From BOG-932 sp965276835 (GTDB lineage: Bacteria > Pseudomonadota > Alphaproteobacteria > BOG-932 > Roseiterribacteraceae), in the NCBI GenBank assembly GCA_965276835.1, contig OZ255631.1:2604001-2668000 (forward strand): a DNA stretch of 64,000 nt. Reading direction: 5' to 3'. A program made the translations under genes and the position numbers. Each line of letters starts with the position of its first letter. Position 1 is the stretch's first letter. Positions 1 to 8,758 of this stretch are shown piece by piece. The notes beneath the pieces were generated by a model. It worked only from the letters and a program-made list of their open reading frames with translations, made no database searches and was not told the DNA's origin.

Positions 1-526
1 CTTCGGTAATCCGCCCGACGAGGCCCGCGCCGGCCATCGCTGCCTGGCCCTTGCCCAGCCCGTCATGCGCGCCGCCGGCGACCAGCACGCTGCGCACATA
101 GATGCCGCCCGGCTCCGCGATAATCGGTTCGGTGCGCAGGATCGGGGGCGCCGAGGCGGGCAGTTTCAACATTTCGCGCAGCACGCTGCTCTGCGCCTCA
201 AGCTTCAACGCGGCCGCCTGCCATTGTTTCAGATTGGCGTTTTCCTCACGCAGGCGGGCATTGTCCTCGGCCAGATTGAGAAGGCCTTGGGAGACAGCGG
301 CGTAATTTCTGATTTTCGCGACCGGTTGCTGGATCACCGCCAGCAGCGGAGCGATCCCATCGGCCGTCTGCGTGCGGAACCGGTCCATCATCGCCGGATC
401 GATGCGCCCCATCACCAGCAGCGCGACAGCGGCGAACGTCAGAACGACCGAGGTGAATCGGTCGCCAAGCGTTCGCAGCGGAGTCGCTGCCGGTGTGAAT
501 GCGGTTCGTTGCGCCACGCGGGGCAT
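1..526 (-). CDS. mreC: Rod shape-determining protein MreC (partial, C-terminus off the window)
   Basis: This is the N-terminal 175 residues of MreC, the periplasmic scaffold that links MreB to the cell-wall elongation machinery. Translating the minus strand from the ATG at 526 (preceded by a GAGGGG-type ribosome site) gives a basic N-terminus and one membrane segment at about residues 25-40 (SVVLTFAAVALLVMG). A coiled-coil stretch rich in L, E, N and R follows at about 75-105, and then the start of the beta domain (IIAEPGGIYVRSVLVAGGAHDG region). The frame stays open to base 1. It lies 67 bases downstream of mreB on the same strand, the usual mreB-mreC order. Confidence 0.93.
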   Translation of the reverse strand, partial: MPRVAQRTAFTPAATPLRTLGDRFTSVVLTFAAVALLVMGRIDPAMMDRFRTQTADGIAPLLAVIQQPVAKIRNYAAVSQGLLNLAEDNARLREENANLKQWQAAALKLEAQSSVLREMLKLPASAPPILRTEPIIAEPGGIYVRSVLVAGGAHDGLGKGQAAMAGAGLVGRITE

Positions 527-593
527 CCCCTCGTTTCTAGGGGCCCGATCTCGACCGGGCCGCGCACATCATAGCGAAAAGCCGCCCTTGGCC

Positions 594-1634
594 CTAGTAG
601 GCGTTGATGACGACATTGCGAAGGGTCTTCATCTCTTCCAGCGCCCGGCCGGAACCCAGCGCGACACAGGACAGCGGGTCGTCGGCGATCGACACCGGCA
701 GGCCGGTGGCATAGCGCAGGACATGATCCAGGTTCGACAATAGCGCGCCGCCACCGGTCAGCACGATGCCCTTGTCGACGATGTCCGCGGCCAGTTCGGG
801 CGCGGTATGCTCCAGCGCGACCTTCACCGCTTCGACAATCGCGGCGACCGGTTCGGCCAGGCTTTCGGCGATCTGGCGTTCGCTGATGATCAGTTCCTTA
901 GGCACGCCGTTCATCAGGTCGCGACCCTTGATCTCCATCATGCGGCCGTCGCCCTCTTCGGGTGGGGCGGCCGATCCGATCGATTTCTTGATCCGCTCTG
1001 CCGAGCTTTCGCCGACCAGCAGATTATGGTGACGGCGGATATAGGCGATGATCGCCTCGTCCAGCTTGTCGCCGCCGACGCGGACGGAGCGGGAATAGAC
1101 GATGCCGCCCAACGAGATGACCGCGACCTCTGTCGTGCCGCCACCGATATCGACGACCATAGAGCCGGTCGGTTCGGTCACCGGAAGGCCGGCCCCGATA
1201 GCCGCCGCCATCGGCTCCTCGATCAGGAACACCCGGCGCGCGCCGGCGCTTTCGGCCGCTTCCTTGATGGCGCGGCGCTCGACCGCCGTGGATCCCGACG
1301 GCACGCAGATAATGACCTGCGGGCTGGCGAAGCTGCGCCGGTTATGCACCTTGCGGATGAAATGCTTGATCATCTCCTCGGCGACTTCGAAGTCGGCGAT
1401 GACGCCGTCGCGCAAGGGGCGGATGGCCTGGATATTGCCCGGCGTGCGGCCCAGCATCAGCTTGGCCTCGTCGCCGACGGCCAGGACCTGCGCCTTGCCG
1501 CGCACGGTGCTGATTGCAACGACCGAGGGCTCATTCAGGATGATGCCCCTGCCCTTCACATAGACAAGAGTGTTGGCGGTGCCGAGGTCTATGGCGATGT
1601 CGCTGGAGAGAAAGCCGAACAAATTTCCAAACAT
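594..1634 (-). CDS. mreB: Rod shape-determining actin homologue MreB
   Basis: MreB polymerises under the inner membrane and directs lateral peptidoglycan synthesis. The 346-residue product has the full family length. It begins with the amphipathic MFGNLFGFLSSD segment that binds membrane. The actin-fold phosphate loops are visible: DLGTANT at about 16-22 and DIGGGTTEV at about 162-170. An adenosine-loop-like GGGALL lies near the C-terminus. No convincing Shine-Dalgarno sequence precedes the ATG at 1634. mreC follows on the same strand, so the two probably share a transcript. Confidence 0.98.
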   Translation of the reverse strand: MFGNLFGFLSSDIAIDLGTANTLVYVKGRGIILNEPSVVAISTVRGKAQVLAVGDEAKLMLGRTPGNIQAIRPLRDGVIADFEVAEEMIKHFIRKVHNRRSFASPQVIICVPSGSTAVERRAIKEAAESAGARRVFLIEEPMAAAIGAGLPVTEPTGSMVVDIGGGTTEVAVISLGGIVYSRSVRVGGDKLDEAIIAYIRRHHNLLVGESSAERIKKSIGSAAPPEEGDGRMMEIKGRDLMNGVPKELIISERQIAESLAEPVAAIVEAVKVALEHTAPELAADIVDKGIVLTGGGALLSNLDHVLRYATGLPVSIADDPLSCVALGSGRALEEMKTLRNVVINAY

Positions 1635-1808
1635 CTTGGGCGCTGCAGTCCATTGGGCGCCGTGCGGCGCGATCGATCAAAAAATCACGAATATGGCCTG
1701 AAAGCCAAGGGCGCTTGGATAGAGCAGAACGCCCTTCGCCTCAACCCCGGCGGCACTGTAGGCCTGTGATCATGGCGAAGCGAGGGCAACCCGCGCGGCC
1801 CGGAAAAT

Positions 1809-3122
1809 TCAGTCGTCGATGGCCCGGTAGCCGGCCTCCTGGAAACGGCGAACCGGGCTGCGCGGGTCGGCCGCCGGTTGCTGGATCATGAAGATCTGGA
1901 CCATGTCCTCCTTGGGGTCGGCCTGCCACCAGGTGCCGTATGCACCGGGCCAGCCGAACGAACCGTTGGATGCATAGCCGAAGGGCGACAGTGCCTGTTT
2001 GGCCCCGTCGTCGACGACAGCCACGCCCAGACCGAACCCCTGCCCCGCCCAGAAGTCGAAGCCGGAGAACGGCACCTTCCGCTGTTCCGGAGGCAGTCGG
2101 TTGGCGGTCATCAGCGCGACCGACTCATGCGACAGCAAGCGAACATCGCCGGCACGGCCCCGGTCCAGCAGCATCCGCGCGAATTGCAGATAATCGTCGG
2201 CGGTCGACACCAGGCCGCCCGCACCGGATGGAAAGCCCGGCATCTTAGCCCAGCGGCTGTTTTCGCCCGGCTGGTCGGCGACAGTCCGCTGCTTGGTTGC
2301 CGGGTCCAGGCCGTAATTGGTGGCGAAACGCGCCATCTTGTTCGCCGGGACGACGAAGCCTGTATCCTTCATGCCAAGCGGCTTGAAGATGCGCGCCTCA
2401 AGAAATTCGGGCAGCGTCATGCCCGAGACGCGGGCGACCAGGATGCCCAGCACATCGAACGAATTGCCGTAATTGAACCGCGTGCCCGGCTCATAGGCCA
2501 AGGGCAGTGCCCCAACCCGCTTTATCCACGTGTCGTACCCCATCGCGCGATCCGCATCCGCCTGCTTGATCGCATCGACCAGCGGGCCGGGGGCGGTATC
2601 CGGCGTGACGATGCCCGACCGGTGGGTCAGCAGATCCAGCACGGTGATGCCCCGCGGCGAGGGCCCGGCGCTGTCCAGCGGATCGCCGGGACTCTTGAGC
2701 AGCTTCGGATTGGCCAGGTCCGGCAGAAACTTATCCACGGGCGTGGTCAGGGTCAGCTTGCCGTCTTCGATCAGCATCTGGATCGCGACGCTGACGATGG
2801 GCTTGGTCATCGAGGCGATGCGGAAAATCGTGTCGCGCCGCATTGGCGTTTTGGCGGCTTGGTCTTGGAACCCCACGGCATTCACCTGCGCCACCGCGCC
2901 ATGGCGGTAGAGCAGCGTGACGACCCCAACGGCGTCGCCCTTATCGACCGCATCCTGCATCGCGGCCGTTACCGCCTTAAGACCGTCCGGCGAAAACCCG
3001 CCCGGCCCCGGCTTTGCGCGTGCCGCGCCCGGGGTCATCGTGCCGATCAAAATCGCGCCTCCCGCCTTCACGCCCCGGTCAAGCAACCGCCGGCGGCTAA
3101 GCCCGCGTGTTTGCAACACCAT
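1809..3122 (-). CDS. Tat-exported serine hydrolase, class C beta-lactamase/esterase fold
   Basis: This 437-residue protein belongs to the beta-lactamase-related serine hydrolases (PF00144), which include esterases, D-aminopeptidases and class C beta-lactamases. The catalytic S-x-x-K is S104-M-T-K107, and Y218-G-N220 matches the second motif. The N-terminus contains SRRRLL followed by a hydrophobic stretch and ARA, which looks like a twin-arginine signal peptide, so the enzyme probably folds in the cytoplasm and acts in the periplasm. A strong GGGGAGGGGA ribosome site precedes the ATG at 3122. The substrate cannot be read from the sequence. A paralogue without a signal peptide lies at 28297-29502. 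Confidence 0.9.
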   Translation of the reverse strand: MVLQTRGLSRRRLLDRGVKAGGAILIGTMTPGAARAKPGPGGFSPDGLKAVTAAMQDAVDKGDAVGVVTLLYRHGAVAQVNAVGFQDQAAKTPMRRDTIFRIASMTKPIVSVAIQMLIEDGKLTLTTPVDKFLPDLANPKLLKSPGDPLDSAGPSPRGITVLDLLTHRSGIVTPDTAPGPLVDAIKQADADRAMGYDTWIKRVGALPLAYEPGTRFNYGNSFDVLGILVARVSGMTLPEFLEARIFKPLGMKDTGFVVPANKMARFATNYGLDPATKQRTVADQPGENSRWAKMPGFPSGAGGLVSTADDYLQFARMLLDRGRAGDVRLLSHESVALMTANRLPPEQRKVPFSGFDFWAGQGFGLGVAVVDDGAKQALSPFGYASNGSFGWPGAYGTWWQADPKEDMVQIFMIQQPAADPRSPVRRFQEAGYRAIDD

Positions 3123-3207
3123 CGTCCCCTCCCCGTTTATCTTCGGGGTATTTGATATTGTGCCGCTCCGGGTGTCACGCGCTTTCCGGACGGTCTTGCA
3201 AACCGCA

Positions 3208-3247
3208 TTGACTGTCGGAAAATTATGACCAAATATCTAGTCATAAT
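3208..3247 (+). promoter_or_regulatory. Promoter and palindromic operator of the Phd/PIN toxin-antitoxin pair
   Basis: A perfect inverted repeat, ATTATGAC (3222-3229) and GTCATAAT (3240-3247), is separated by 10 bases and ends just before the ribosome site GGAGGA of the antitoxin gene. A TTGACT -35-like hexamer starts at 3208, so the palindrome would cover the -10 region. Antitoxins of this class commonly repress their own operon, and this is the expected operator position. The role is inferred. Confidence 0.65.
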
Positions 3248-3257
3248 GGAGGAACGG

Positions 3258-3491
3258 ATGACAACGGTTAGCGTGGCGGAAGCGAAGGCGCGATTGAGTG
3301 CGCTGTTGGACCAAGTCGAAGCCGGCGAAGATCTGGTGATCACCCGGCATGGGCGGCCGGTTGCGCAAGTTTCAGCAATTACTCAACCAAAAAAGCCTCT
3401 TGCCTCACTGAAGGCGTTCCGCGCGAAAATGCCGAAATGGGATGGTTCGAGCGCCGATCTTCTGCGCCAGATGCGTGATGAAGAGCTTTGA
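3258..3491 (+). CDS. Phd/YefM-type antitoxin
   Basis: The 77-residue protein MTTVSVAEAKARLSALLDQV... matches the prevent-host-death antitoxin family. Its N-terminal half (VSVAEAKARLSALLDQVEAGEDLVITRHGRPVAQV) is the DNA-binding/dimerisation fold and the C-terminal tail neutralises the toxin. I chose the ATG at 3258 because GGAGGA sits 5 bases upstream. An earlier in-frame ATG at 3225 would place the start inside the palindrome. Its stop codon overlaps the toxin start by four bases (TTGA). Confidence 0.9.
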   Translation: MTTVSVAEAKARLSALLDQVEAGEDLVITRHGRPVAQVSAITQPKKPLASLKAFRAKMPKWDGSSADLLRQMRDEEL

Positions 3492-3928
3492 CGATCTATT
3501 TCGATACGAGTTTTCTTGTACCGCTCTTTCATTATGAAACGACAAGCGAAGAGATTGAGGCGTTCGTCGAGACCCTCCCGGTAGGCTCATGGGGGACCAG
3601 CCAGTGGACTCGGCTGGAATTCTCGTCTCTCACAGCGCGTAAAGTCCGCATGGGCGTACTTACCAGTTCCGACGCTAAGCACGCGGATACGCAATTCGAA
3701 CTGACGATCAGAGATTCATTCAGACTGTACCCGCCCGCCATAGCCGATTTCGATTTGGCGAAACGCTATATCGGGGAATTCGGCAGCGGTCTCAGGGCAG
3801 GCGATGCCTTCCACTTGGCAGTCGCCAAAAACAACCGTGCCAGCGCGATTTACACGCTGGATAAAACGATGGTGAAGGCAGGCATGGACATAGGGCTGCC
3901 CGTTAGCCTCGGAATTCGGGCGCACTGA
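3488..3928 (+). CDS. PIN-domain ribonuclease toxin (VapC family)
   Basis: This 146-residue PIN-domain protein is the toxin partner of the gene before it. VapC-type toxins cleave RNA with metal held by four acidic residues. Candidates visible here are D6 in YFDTSF, E44 in RLEFS, D104 in RAGDAFHLA and D124 in TLDKTM. Translation starts at TTG, overlapping the antitoxin stop, which suggests translational coupling. The RNA target is unknown. Confidence 0.9.
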   Translation: MTIYFDTSFLVPLFHYETTSEEIEAFVETLPVGSWGTSQWTRLEFSSLTARKVRMGVLTSSDAKHADTQFELTIRDSFRLYPPAIADFDLAKRYIGEFGSGLRAGDAFHLAVAKNNRASAIYTLDKTMVKAGMDIGLPVSLGIRAH

Positions 3929-3937
3929 CGCCCAAAC

Positions 3938-4534
3938 CTACTTCCCCGCTTCGAAATCTTCCTGGAGCAGGGCGAAGGTCAGGTGGTCGCGCCAGTCGCC
4001 GGCGATCTTGAGATAGAGCCGGGCATAGCCTTCGCGCACGAAGCCTGCCTTTTCCAGCACGCGGCGGCTGGCGATGTTTTCCGGCAGGCAGGCCGCCTCG
4101 ACGCGGTGCAGGCTCAACTGGGTGAAGGCGAAGCGGCTGATCAGCTTCACCGCCTCGGTGATATAGCCGCGGCCCTGGAACGGCTCGCCCACCCAATAGC
4201 CCAGCGTGCCGATCTGGGCGACGCCGCGCTTTACCTGGGTCAGGCCGATTCCGCCGACCAGGCAGCCGCGCTCTTTCTGGAAGACGTGGAAGCTATAGCC
4301 CTCGTCGGTCTTCCATTCGGTGGCCAGGCGGCGGACGCGGCGCAGATAGGCGCTTTCGTTCAGCGCGTCCGGCGGCCAGGTCGGCTCCCACGGGGTCAGG
4401 AAATAGCGGCTTTCGGCGCGAAGCTCCGCCCAGGCGGCCCACTCGTCCGTCTGCGGCGGGCGCAGGAACACGCCCGATCCGTCCAGGCGGCTGGCGGCGG
4501 GTGGGTTGCTGCTGGTGCGGGTGAGCCTGATCAT
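3938..4534 (-). CDS. GNAT-family N-acetyltransferase, RimJ/RimL type
   Basis: The 198-residue product resembles the RimJ/RimL branch of GNAT acetyltransferases, which modify ribosomal-protein N-termini or small molecules with acetyl-CoA. Family signs include VGGIGLTQVKRG, the GYWVGEPFQGRGYITEA segment (acetyl-CoA pyrophosphate loop QGRG) and HRVEAACLPENIASRRVLEKAGF near the C-terminus. It lies 18 bases downstream of the M16 peptidase gene on the same strand and is probably cotranscribed. The actual substrate is not evident. Confidence 0.9.
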   Translation of the reverse strand: MIRLTRTSSNPPAASRLDGSGVFLRPPQTDEWAAWAELRAESRYFLTPWEPTWPPDALNESAYLRRVRRLATEWKTDEGYSFHVFQKERGCLVGGIGLTQVKRGVAQIGTLGYWVGEPFQGRGYITEAVKLISRFAFTQLSLHRVEAACLPENIASRRVLEKAGFVREGYARLYLKIAGDWRDHLTFALLQEDFEAGK

Positions 4535-4552
4535 TCAGCCGGCATCGATGGT

Positions 4553-5851
4553 TCAGGTAAATCGCCGCGCGGTCTGGTCGAACGATTCCAGGGCGCCCAG
4601 GGCGCCCATCGCCGCGATCGTCGGCTTCGAATTGAACAGCTTGCCCGCCGCCCGGCGTAGCGCGCCAACATCGATCTCGTCGATTTTCGCAATGATCTCC
4701 TGCGTCGGGATCGGGCGGCCGAACAGCAGCATATGCTGGCCCAACTGTTCCGCCCGCGACATGGTGCTTTCCAACGACATCAGCATGCCGGCCTTGATCT
4801 GCGCCTTGGCCCTGCCGATTTCGCCCTCGTCGATCTTGTCTATCGCGCCCAGCAACTGGTCGCAGACGACGGGCACAAGCTCGACAATCTCGGACGGGCC
4901 GGTGCCGGCATAAACGCCGAACAGGCCGCCGTCGCGGTAGGCCGAGGCAAAGGTATAGATCGAATAGACCAGCCCGCGCTTTTCCCGCACTTCCTGGAAC
5001 AGGCGTGACGACATGCCGCCGCCCAGCACGGTCGAGAGGACCGATTGCGCGTAATAATCCGCGTCGGTGATCGCGGCGCCTTTGAAGCCGAGCAAGAAAT
5101 GGAGCTGCTCGAGGTCCTGCTCCTCGCGGAAATCGCCGCCCCGATAATCGGTCGGAGACGCCACCGGCGGCGTGCCTGCCGGCAGCATGTCGAACACCTC
5201 CAGCGCCTGGGCCACCAGCCGATCGTGATCGACCGCACCCGCCGCCGTCAGCACCAGCTCGCCCGGCGTGTAATGGGTGCCCAGATATCCGGTCAGCGCG
5301 CTGCGCGACATCAACGACACCGTGTCCGGCGTGCCCAGAACCGGCCGGCCCATCGGCTGACCGGGGAAGGCAGCGCCCTGGAAATGATCGAAGATGATGT
5401 CGTCGGGCGTATCGTTCGCCTGCCCGATTTCCTGCAGCACGACCGAGCGTTCGCGGCCCAGTTCGGTTTCGTCGAAGGTCGAATGCTGCAGCAGGTCGGC
5501 GACGACATCGACCGCGAGCGCGACATCCTCTTTCAGAACCCGAGCATAATAGGCGGTGTTCTCGCGCGCCGTGTAGGCGTTCATCTGGCCGCCGACCGCC
5601 TCGATCTCCTCGGCGATCGTCTGCGCGGTCCGCCGCTCGGTGCCCTTGAACAGCATATGTTCCAGCAGATGCGCAACGCCGTTTTCAGATTCGGTTTCGT
5701 TGCGCGCGCCGCAATTCGTCCAGATGCCGACCGTGGCGCTTTCGACCGACGGCATCGTGTCGGTCGCGACACGAAGTCCGTTCGGCAGGGTAGTGATGCG
5801 AATGCTGTTAGAAGGAGCGGCGCCGGGGGCGATATCGTTATGAAGTTTCAT
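4553..5851 (-). CDS. M16 zinc peptidase (processing-peptidase-like)
   Basis: This 432-residue protein belongs to the M16B peptidases, relatives of the mitochondrial processing peptidase beta subunit. The inverted zinc motif H-x-x-E-H is H61-L-L-E64-H65, followed by the usual LFKGT. The second metal-ligand region with RENTAYYARVLKED lies some 40-60 residues later. The C-terminal half carries the noncatalytic repeat typical of the family. I chose the ATG at 5851 (MKLHNDIAP). A frame opening at 5956 would add 35 residues without family character. The acetyltransferase gene follows closely. Confidence 0.92.
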   Translation of the reverse strand: MKLHNDIAPGAAPSNSIRITTLPNGLRVATDTMPSVESATVGIWTNCGARNETESENGVAHLLEHMLFKGTERRTAQTIAEEIEAVGGQMNAYTARENTAYYARVLKEDVALAVDVVADLLQHSTFDETELGRERSVVLQEIGQANDTPDDIIFDHFQGAAFPGQPMGRPVLGTPDTVSLMSRSALTGYLGTHYTPGELVLTAAGAVDHDRLVAQALEVFDMLPAGTPPVASPTDYRGGDFREEQDLEQLHFLLGFKGAAITDADYYAQSVLSTVLGGGMSSRLFQEVREKRGLVYSIYTFASAYRDGGLFGVYAGTGPSEIVELVPVVCDQLLGAIDKIDEGEIGRAKAQIKAGMLMSLESTMSRAEQLGQHMLLFGRPIPTQEIIAKIDEIDVGALRRAAGKLFNSKPTIAAMGALGALESFDQTARRFT

Positions 5852-5992
5852 AGGACGAACTATAAACCGGCCCCGCGCGATTTGACCATGACTTGCGGCG
5901 TTATCAGCCACCCGGTTTTGGCTGGCTGTCGCGACTGAAGAGCATCGAACCGCCAAGGTTCAAAAATCCCTCCCGGAGCGCGGACACCGAAG

Positions 5993-7156
5993 TCACACGC
6001 GCCAAGCCTCCAGCCGGCGGATCGCCTCGACGATCTCCTCGGTCGCACCGGCATAGCCGATGCGGATATAGCGGTGGCCGTCGACCGTGTCGAAATCGAT
6101 GCCGGGCGTTACCGCAACGCCGGTTTCGCGCAGCATCTTGTGCGCCAGCGCCACACTGTCGGGCCAGGCGTCAGGCAGGCGGGCATAGATATAGAAAGCA
6201 CCGTCCGGCGAGGCTGGAACGTCGATGCCCAGGCGCGGCAAAGCATCCAGCAACAAGGCGCGGTTGGCAGCATAGCGCGCAACATTGACCTCAAGCTCGT
6301 CGGTCGCGTCGAACGCGGCCTGAGCGGCGTGCTGAGACAGGGAAGGCGGCGAGATATACAGATTCTGCGCCAGGCATTCGACCTGCCGGATCATCCTTTC
6401 CGGTACGATCATCCAGCCCAATCGCCACCCGGTCATCGAATAGTATTTCGAGAAACCATTCAGCACGATCGCCTCGTCCGAGACGCTGAGCGCGGTCGTC
6501 GCATCGCTGGTATAGGTCAGGCCGTGATAGATCTCGTCGGCGACCAGCGGCACATCCGCCGTCTTGCACCAGCCCGCGATCTCGGCCAGCCGGTCCTTCG
6601 GCAGGACCACGCCGGTCGGGTTGGCCGGACTGGCGACCAGCAGCAGGTCGAGCGGCCGGTTGAGACTGTTCAGGGTGGTAAGCGTCGGCTGGAAGCCGTC
6701 CTCAGCCGGGCAGGAAATCTCCACCGGCTCCATGCCCAGCGCCAGTGCGATGTTGCGGTAACAGGGGTAGCTCGGCCGCGCCATGCCGATGCGGCCGCCG
6801 GGCGCGGTCAGCGCCAGGAAGGCCAGCATCAGCCCCGCCGAACTGCCCGTTGTGGCGATGACCCGGGCAGGGTCGATCTTGAGCCCGTGTTTCCGCCCGT
6901 AATGATCCGCGATCCGCGCACGCAGCGCGGGCAACCCCAGCGCCTCGGTATAGCCCAGCGTATCCGCGCCAAGCGCCCTGGCTGCCGCGTCCTTCACCGG
7001 TTGCGGGGCGCCGGTCGACGGCTGACCGGTTTCCAGATGAATCACCGAATGCCCGGCGGCGGCCAGCGCATTGGCCTCGCGCATCATGTCCATCGCCACG
7101 AAGGACGGGATGGTGGCAGGAACCGGTCGGTAACGAACGTTTATGGCTTCAGGCAT
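5993..7156 (-). CDS. PLP-dependent aminotransferase, class I/II
   Basis: The 387-residue protein has the aspartate-aminotransferase fold type I. The pyridoxal-phosphate lysine lies in NGFSKYYSMTGWRLGW at about residue 233. Other class I signs are SPANPTGVV, VADEIYHGL and a C-terminal RIGYAG arginine that would bind the substrate carboxylate. The amino-acid substrate is not clear from the sequence. The start codon is close to the divergent M48 peptidase gene, so the two probably share a short regulatory region. Confidence 0.92.
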   Translation of the reverse strand: MPEAINVRYRPVPATIPSFVAMDMMREANALAAAGHSVIHLETGQPSTGAPQPVKDAAARALGADTLGYTEALGLPALRARIADHYGRKHGLKIDPARVIATTGSSAGLMLAFLALTAPGGRIGMARPSYPCYRNIALALGMEPVEISCPAEDGFQPTLTTLNSLNRPLDLLLVASPANPTGVVLPKDRLAEIAGWCKTADVPLVADEIYHGLTYTSDATTALSVSDEAIVLNGFSKYYSMTGWRLGWMIVPERMIRQVECLAQNLYISPPSLSQHAAQAAFDATDELEVNVARYAANRALLLDALPRLGIDVPASPDGAFYIYARLPDAWPDSVALAHKMLRETGVAVTPGIDFDTVDGHRYIRIGYAGATEEIVEAIRRLEAWRV

Positions 7157-7233
7157 TTAAATCACTTATGATCGCTTGGGCCGGCGTTTCGCCGCCCCAT
7201 GTTTATCGGAAGTCATACCGCCCCGAGGCAAGA

Positions 7234-8718
7234 TTGGCATCCTATCCTAAACCGCGCGCCCTGTGGCGTCGCACCGCGCTAGCGGCAACGGTCGCCCTGG
7301 GCAACCTCATCGCCGTTCTGGGTGCGCATGCGCAAGACATCCCGCAACTGTTCAGCGACACCGAGGTCGAGCAAGACCTTCGGACCATGTGCACGCCGAT
7401 CTGGATCGCCGCCGGGCTGAAGCCGGAGGACGTTCATCTGGTGCTGGTCAACAGTCCCGAGCTGAATGCCTTCGTCGCCGGCGGGCCGAACATCTTCATG
7501 TATACCGGCACGCTGGAGAAATCCGACAACCCGCTGCAGGTCATCGGCGTCGTGGCACATGAAACCGGCCACATCGCCGGCGGTCACCTGACGCGCGGCA
7601 GCGAGGATATGGAAAACGCGTCTTATATGATGATCCTGGCGACCGTCCTGGGCGCCGCCGCGGCAGGGGCGACCGGCGATCCCGGTGCGGCCGCCGGCGC
7701 GCTGGGCATCGGTGAGGATATGGGCATCCGCTCCTATCTCGCCTTCAGCCGGGGCAAGGAAGCGTCGGCCGACGAGGCCGGCATGAAATATCTGGAGGCG
7801 GCGCATCTGTCGCCGAAGGGCTTGCTGGGGTTCATGCAGAAGATTCAGGTGCAGGAAGGCGTTCCGCTGACCGGCGACCAGAAATTTCTGATCGACCACC
7901 CGCCGACGCCCGACCGTATCGAGGCAATGATCCAGGGCGTCGGGCGTTCCCACTATGCCGACGCGCAGGTGCCGGCGGGTTGGAACGAGCTTTATGCCCG
8001 GATGAAGGCCAAGCTGGTCGGCTATCTGCATCCGGAGTTCGCCTTGAAAAAATATTCCCGCGCCGACACGTCCATCGCCGGGCGATATGGACGCAGCGTC
8101 GCGCTGTGGCGGCTGGGCCAGGTCGACGAGGCGTTGCAGCTCATCGACGGGCTGATCGCGGCGGAGCCGAAGAATCCCTATTTCTATCAGGCCAAGGGCC
8201 AGATGCTGTTCGAGAACGGTCGGATCGCGGAATCTCTGGTCCCGTTCAAGACCGCCGCCGCATTGGCGCCGAAGGATACAGACGAAATCCACACCGAATA
8301 CGCCCAGGCCCTGCTCGAAAAGGAAGACGATCCCGCAGCCCTTAAGACCGCCGTGGACGAGCTGAACATCGCGCTGAAAGCAGGCGGCAACAATCCGGCG
8401 GTCCACCGATTCTTCGCCGTGGCCTATGGCCGGCAAGGTCATGAGGCGCTGGCGAAGCTGGAACTGGCGGAAGAGGCGAACCAGGACGGCCGGCCCAAGG
8501 CAGCGCGGCGCATGGCATCCGACGCGATGCGGATGCTGCCGGCCGGTTCACGTGAGTGGCTGCGCGCGCAGGATCTGATCGCCGCCAGCTTGGCGCATCA
8601 GCGGCACGGCCGTGACGAGGATTCGCTGGGCGTCCATTTCAGCGTCGGACCATCGGACACAGACGGCCACGGCCTGTTCGGCACCCCGGACCATTCGGGG
8701 TTTGCGCAACGGCCTTAA
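7234..8718 (+). CDS. M48 metalloprotease with TPR repeats, BepA-like
   Basis: This protein resembles BepA/YfgC, periplasmic M48 peptidases that check outer-membrane protein assembly. With a TTG start at 7234 (GAGG five bases upstream) it is 494 residues and begins with a clean signal peptide ending AHAQ. The zinc site is H109-E-T-G-H113, with the third ligand in the SADEAGMKYL region. The C-terminal 200 residues contain tetratricopeptide repeats (for example GQVDEALQLIDGLIAAEPKN). An ATG at 7168 would add 22 residues and leave only 11 bases to the divergent aminotransferase start. Confidence 0.9.
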   Translation: MASYPKPRALWRRTALAATVALGNLIAVLGAHAQDIPQLFSDTEVEQDLRTMCTPIWIAAGLKPEDVHLVLVNSPELNAFVAGGPNIFMYTGTLEKSDNPLQVIGVVAHETGHIAGGHLTRGSEDMENASYMMILATVLGAAAAGATGDPGAAAGALGIGEDMGIRSYLAFSRGKEASADEAGMKYLEAAHLSPKGLLGFMQKIQVQEGVPLTGDQKFLIDHPPTPDRIEAMIQGVGRSHYADAQVPAGWNELYARMKAKLVGYLHPEFALKKYSRADTSIAGRYGRSVALWRLGQVDEALQLIDGLIAAEPKNPYFYQAKGQMLFENGRIAESLVPFKTAAALAPKDTDEIHTEYAQALLEKEDDPAALKTAVDELNIALKAGGNNPAVHRFFAVAYGRQGHEALAKLELAEEANQDGRPKAARRMASDAMRMLPAGSREWLRAQDLIAASLAHQRHGRDEDSLGVHFSVGPSDTDGHGLFGTPDHSGFAQRP

Positions 8719-8758
8719 GGGCGGTACGGCTACCGTCTTAATTCACCGGGAAAACAGC

